In this document: one piece after another, positions 31,788 through 33,743 of the stretch
How positions within the stretch are numbered: the stretch's first letter is position 1
Layout of the letters: each line of letters opens with the position of its first letter
Origin: Chryseobacterium sp. 36-9
GTDB lineage: Bacteria; Bacteroidota; Bacteroidia; Flavobacteriales; Weeksellaceae
Direction of reading: 5' to 3'
DNA length: 33,743 nucleotides
Assembly (NCBI GenBank): GCA_001898785.1
Contig: MKVE01000038.1
Location: forward strand, 1 to 33,743
Program-made: the position numbers and the translations under genes
Notes under the pieces: generated by a model
Seen by the model: the letters and a program-made list of their open reading frames with translations, nothing else
Database searches by the model: none
What the model was told of the DNA's origin: nothing

Positions 31788-31881
31788 TAATTAGAAGAAA
31801 GAAAATAGAGAAAAGATAAAAGACTTACATTCGAATGCCTATCTTTTAAAAGAATATTATTTAATTTTTAAAGATATATTA

Positions 31882-31952
31882 TCTCGCAGATTAAGCTAAT
31901 CAAGCAGATTTCTTAACTTATTAAATCAGCTAATCTGTGAAATCAGCGAGGA
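31882..31952. repeat. Imperfect palindrome with GCAGATT/AATCTG words
   Basis: Arms 31882-31911 and 31923-31952 (about 30 bases each) form an imperfect inverted repeat built from GCAGATTAAGC-like words, e.g. TCTCGCAGATT against AAATCAGCGAGGA. A common dispersed palindrome type in flavobacteria as I recall. It ends 12 bases before the tandem operator. Confidence 0.6.
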
Positions 31953-31963
31953 TTTTAAATAAA

Positions 31964-31996
31964 CAACGGTTCAGTAATTAAAAATAACAGTTCGGT
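31964..31996 (+). promoter_or_regulatory. Tandem LytTR-type operator upstream of the small secreted gene
   Basis: CAACGGTTCAGT (31964-31975) and TAACAGTTCGGT (31985-31996) are 21 bases apart start to start, and the second ends 32 bases before the -7 box at 32029. Both distances are identical to those at the receptor promoter, although the intervening DNA is not conserved. ACAGTTCGG also fits the published LytTR (AgrA-type) half-site. Confidence 0.7.
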
Positions 31997-32028
31997 AGAA
32001 TAAAATTTCAACAAATAAAAAGTCATTC

Positions 32029-32036
32029 TATCTTTG
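32029..32036 (+). promoter_or_regulatory. -7 promoter element for the small secreted gene
   Basis: TATCTTTG, identical to the receptor promoter. It overlaps the TTG at 32034, which therefore cannot be the start codon. Confidence 0.65.
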
Positions 32037-32075
32037 AATCAGAAATTTAAAATAACAAACAAAAAAATATTCAAA

Positions 32076-32717
32076 ATGAAAAAATTAATCTTAACAATCA
32101 GCCTTTCTTTAATTGGATTTACAGCCTTTGCTCAGACTGCATTTGAAAAAGCAATGACAGAGAAAATCGCCAAAGTAGAAGACCACAAAACGCCGGATGA
32201 ATTCACTGCTTTAGCTAATGATTTTGACAGGATTGGAACCAAAGAAGCCAAAGAATGGTTACCGTATTATTATGCTGCATTTGCAACGATTCAGAAAGGC
32301 AGAATCCTGATGCAGTCCGGTAAAACCAATGAACTTGATCCTGTTGCGGCTGAGGCAGAAAAATATATTGCTAAAGCAGAAGCAATTAGTCCCAATAATG
32401 CAGAACTTTATATCCTGAAAAAAATGACAAGTGGACTAAGAATGATGGCCGACCCAATGTCCAGGTATATGAGCGAAGCGCCTATTGCGCAGCAAGCATT
32501 GGCAAAGGCGCAGGAACTGGATCCTAATAATCCTAGAATCACTGTTTTGCTTGCGGAGGATGCTTATTTCACACCGGAGCAATTTGGTGGAAGCAAGGCA
32601 AAAGGTACAGAATTATTCAAAAAAACTATTGAGCAGTTTGGAACCTATAAGTCAAAAACATCTCTTGACCCAAAATGGGGAAAAGCAGAGGCAGAATATT
32701 TTCTAAGCCAGAAATAA
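32076..32717 (+). CDS. Small secreted helical (TPR-like) protein
   Basis: 213 residues from the ATG at 32076. A longer frame beginning at a TTG (32034) overlaps the -7 box and lacks a signal peptide, so it is rejected. The signal peptide is KKLILTISLSLIGFTAFAQ (cleavage near residue 20). The mature protein is alpha-helical with repeated AEKYIAKAEAISPNNAELYILKK and AQQALAKAQELDPNNPRITVLLA units, which have the spacing and PNNP/A turns of tetratricopeptide repeats. No enzymatic motif. It probably serves as a periplasmic or surface helper. It follows the TonB-type receptor and has the same operator and promoter, so the two are likely co-regulated. Confidence 0.85.
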   Translation: MKKLILTISLSLIGFTAFAQTAFEKAMTEKIAKVEDHKTPDEFTALANDFDRIGTKEAKEWLPYYYAAFATIQKGRILMQSGKTNELDPVAAEAEKYIAKAEAISPNNAELYILKKMTSGLRMMADPMSRYMSEAPIAQQALAKAQELDPNNPRITVLLAEDAYFTPEQFGGSKAKGTELFKKTIEQFGTYKSKTSLDPKWGKAEAEYFLSQK

Positions 32718-32742
32718 AACACAACATTCATATTTTATCAAG

Positions 32743-32771
32743 TTCCTTCGTTTTTAGCGAGGGAATTTTTT
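32743..32771 (+). terminator. Terminator after the small secreted gene
   Basis: TTCCTTCG, loop TTTTTAG, CGAGGGAA: an 8-bp stem with one G-T pair followed by T6. Confidence 0.75.
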
Positions 32772-32868
32772 ATCTCAAAGTCTCCTAATGCGTCAAAAGT
32801 TGTCGTGATTTATTTTCAAGTTGTTGGTTATTAGTATTCAATATTTTCATATTTAACATAATATGCAG

Positions 32869-33084
32869 GTTTGTATATCCATTCTATATCCGTTGGTTAT
32901 CCTAGTTCGATGTTCGTTCGATAATTAGTTGTTTAGGATGATCTTAATAAGACCAGCGATTTAACATAATAAAATAGTTTGTATATCCATTCTATATCCG
33001 TTGGTTATCCTAGTTCGATGTTCGTTCGATAATTAGTTGTTTAGGATGATCTTAATAAGACCAGCGATTTAACATAATAAAATA
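32869..33084 (+). repeat. Perfect 2 x 108 bp tandem duplication
   Basis: Copies 32869-32976 and 32977-33084 are identical, starting GTTTGTATATCCATTC and ending AACATAATAAAATA. A partial third copy of the end (TTTAACATAATA) precedes the first. Each unit contains CTAGTTCGATGTTCGTTCGAT and a 6-bp inverted repeat (ATCCTA/TAGGAT). It lies in the 522-base gap upstream of the partial gene at 33240 and has no coding content. Otherwise the gap holds the terminator and the hairpins at 33162-33202. Confidence 0.9.
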
Positions 33085-33161
33085 CATTAAAAAATATTTT
33101 AAAAGTTGTTAAAATGTTATTATTTTAGCAAATAATAAAAAAACATGAATGTGATAATAAA

Positions 33162-33202
33162 GCGACAAGATTTGTCGCATAACAATGCCATTGTTGCATT
33201 GT
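33162..33202 (+). promoter_or_regulatory. Paired hairpins in the leader of the partial secreted-protein gene
   Basis: GCGACAA-GAT-TTGTCGC forms a 7-bp hairpin (33162-33178). AACAAT-GCC-ATTGTT (33181-33195) follows. An alternative pairing of ACAATG (33182-33187) with CATTGT (33197-33202) would exclude the second hairpin. They lie between a possible -7 element (TATTTTAG near 33121) and the start codon at 33240. Confidence 0.35.
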
Positions 33203-33239
33203 GAATAATAATCAATAACCAAAAAAGAAAACTCAAATT

Positions 33240-33743
33240 ATGAAAAAACTCTTCATAAGCATGGGAATGCTGGCGGTGGGTCTTTCCTATGCCCAAAAGG
33301 TCAGCTGGCAAAAGAATATCGACTCCGGAACACAGGATTTTCTTTCCGGACTGGCGGTTACGATAGACGGCCAGTATTTAGTTTCGGGATCATCTATTCA
33401 GACCCTTCGGCAGGCTCAGGGTGACAGCTCCGGCTCAACTGCAGTAAATCCATCATCAACCTACAATCAAAACAAAGGCTACGATTACCATATCCTGAAG
33501 CTGGACCAGCAGGGTCAGAAGGTTTGGGAGAAGTATTTTTCAGGGAATCAGCATGATTATCTCAGCGCCACCGTTGCAACCCGTGAAGGTGGCTTTTTGT
33601 TAGCAGGTACTTCGTATTCGTCTTTAGGATTGGATAAAAAAGAGAAGTCTAATGGCTCTTCTGATATCTGGCTGATTAAGATCGATGAAAATGGGGAAGA
33701 ACAGTGGCAGAAAACCATCGGCACAAGATACAGCGAAGAAGCG
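33240..33743 (+). CDS. Large secreted protein, N-terminal part (runs off the window)
   Basis: The first 168 codons are visible, with no stop before the window ends. A signal peptide (KKLFISMGMLAVGLSYAQ) is followed by repeated units of the type LAVTIDGQYLVSGSS, HILKLDQQGQKVWEKYFSGNQHDYL, TREGGFLLAGTSYSS, DIWLIKIDENGEEQWQKTIG. These Trp/Gly-rich beta-propeller-like repeats occur in flavobacterial surface proteins, often with a C-terminal type IX secretion tail, which would be outside this window. A REP-like stretch (33403-33427) is translated in frame. Base composition is clearly richer in G/C than the neighbouring genes. Type IX export is an inference. Confidence 0.75.
   Translation, partial: MKKLFISMGMLAVGLSYAQKVSWQKNIDSGTQDFLSGLAVTIDGQYLVSGSSIQTLRQAQGDSSGSTAVNPSSTYNQNKGYDYHILKLDQQGQKVWEKYFSGNQHDYLSATVATREGGFLLAGTSYSSLGLDKKEKSNGSSDIWLIKIDENGEEQWQKTIGTRYSEEA

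Noticed and set aside
32034-32075. TTG start for the small secreted protein
   Set aside because: The TTG is part of the TATCTTTG -7 box; the ATG at 32076 gives a proper signal peptide.
29550-32717. SusC/SusD polysaccharide-utilisation locus
   Set aside because: The receptor is short (745 residues) with no SusD, sulfatase or glycoside hydrolase gene; the following protein is a small helical secreted protein.
32869-33084. CRISPR array
   Set aside because: Only two 108-bp units in direct contact, with no spacers and no cas genes.

Overview
The window reads as a low-GC Bacteroidota chromosome, most likely a Chryseobacterium-like member of the Flavobacteriia. Reasons: AT-rich codon use, TAnnTTTG-type -7 promoter elements, a fused MurF-alanine racemase, a patatin with a C-terminal outer-membrane barrel, a TonB-type receptor with an N-terminal carboxypeptidase-regulatory domain, and flavobacterial-looking dispersed intergenic repeats. 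All assignments come from reading the sequence and from recall of families; no search was run.

Layout. (1) 1-1994 is very AT-rich accessory DNA: an XRE regulator, a divergent run of small unknown genes, a start-less gene remnant and, at its right edge, the 3' end of a tRNA gene with a terminator. This looks like the edge of an island integrated at a tRNA. (2) 2038-4596 (-) holds a glycosyltransferase, a DUF3667 protein and a Pr6Pr-type membrane protein. (3) 4873-6651 (+) holds GMP reductase and a DUF1835 protein. (4) 6681-9938 (-) is a tight operon: Lgt-like membrane protein, two small membrane proteins, a cysteine-rich radical SAM enzyme of the MJ0619/tetraether-lipid-synthase type, and an MTA/SAH-type nucleosidase that could remove the 5'-deoxyadenosine made by the radical enzyme. 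Together they suggest an undescribed lipid or lipoprotein modification pathway. (5) 10006-12676 (-) holds fabG, rsmI and a Glu-rich unknown protein. (6) 12948-18587 (+) holds tdk, murF-alr, a patatin-barrel protein and ybeY.

(7) 18749-24104 looks like an origin-proximal region. Two perfect 16-bp parS sites (TGTTCCACGTGAAACA) flank mnmG (gidA), and the divergent pgk/rpiB pair is separated by 708 bp of extremely AT-rich, gene-free DNA with DnaA-box-like 9-mers, a candidate oriC. (8) 24343-28834 (+) holds rnr, a LysE-family exporter, an S66 LD-carboxypeptidase and a YraN protein. (9) 28885-33743 holds a Cu/Zn superoxide dismutase lipoprotein (-), a TonB-type receptor (+), a small secreted helical protein (+) and the start of a large secreted protein (+). 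The receptor and the small secreted gene carry the same promoter architecture: two 12-bp direct repeats 21 bp apart, ending exactly 32 bp before a TATCTTTG -7 box. This resembles LytTR-regulator operators and suggests a shared regulon.

Dispersed repeats are frequent between genes: three degenerate copies of one element with conserved ends, an 18-bp-stem palindrome, a 70-bp imperfect palindrome, and a perfect 2 x 108 bp tandem duplication.
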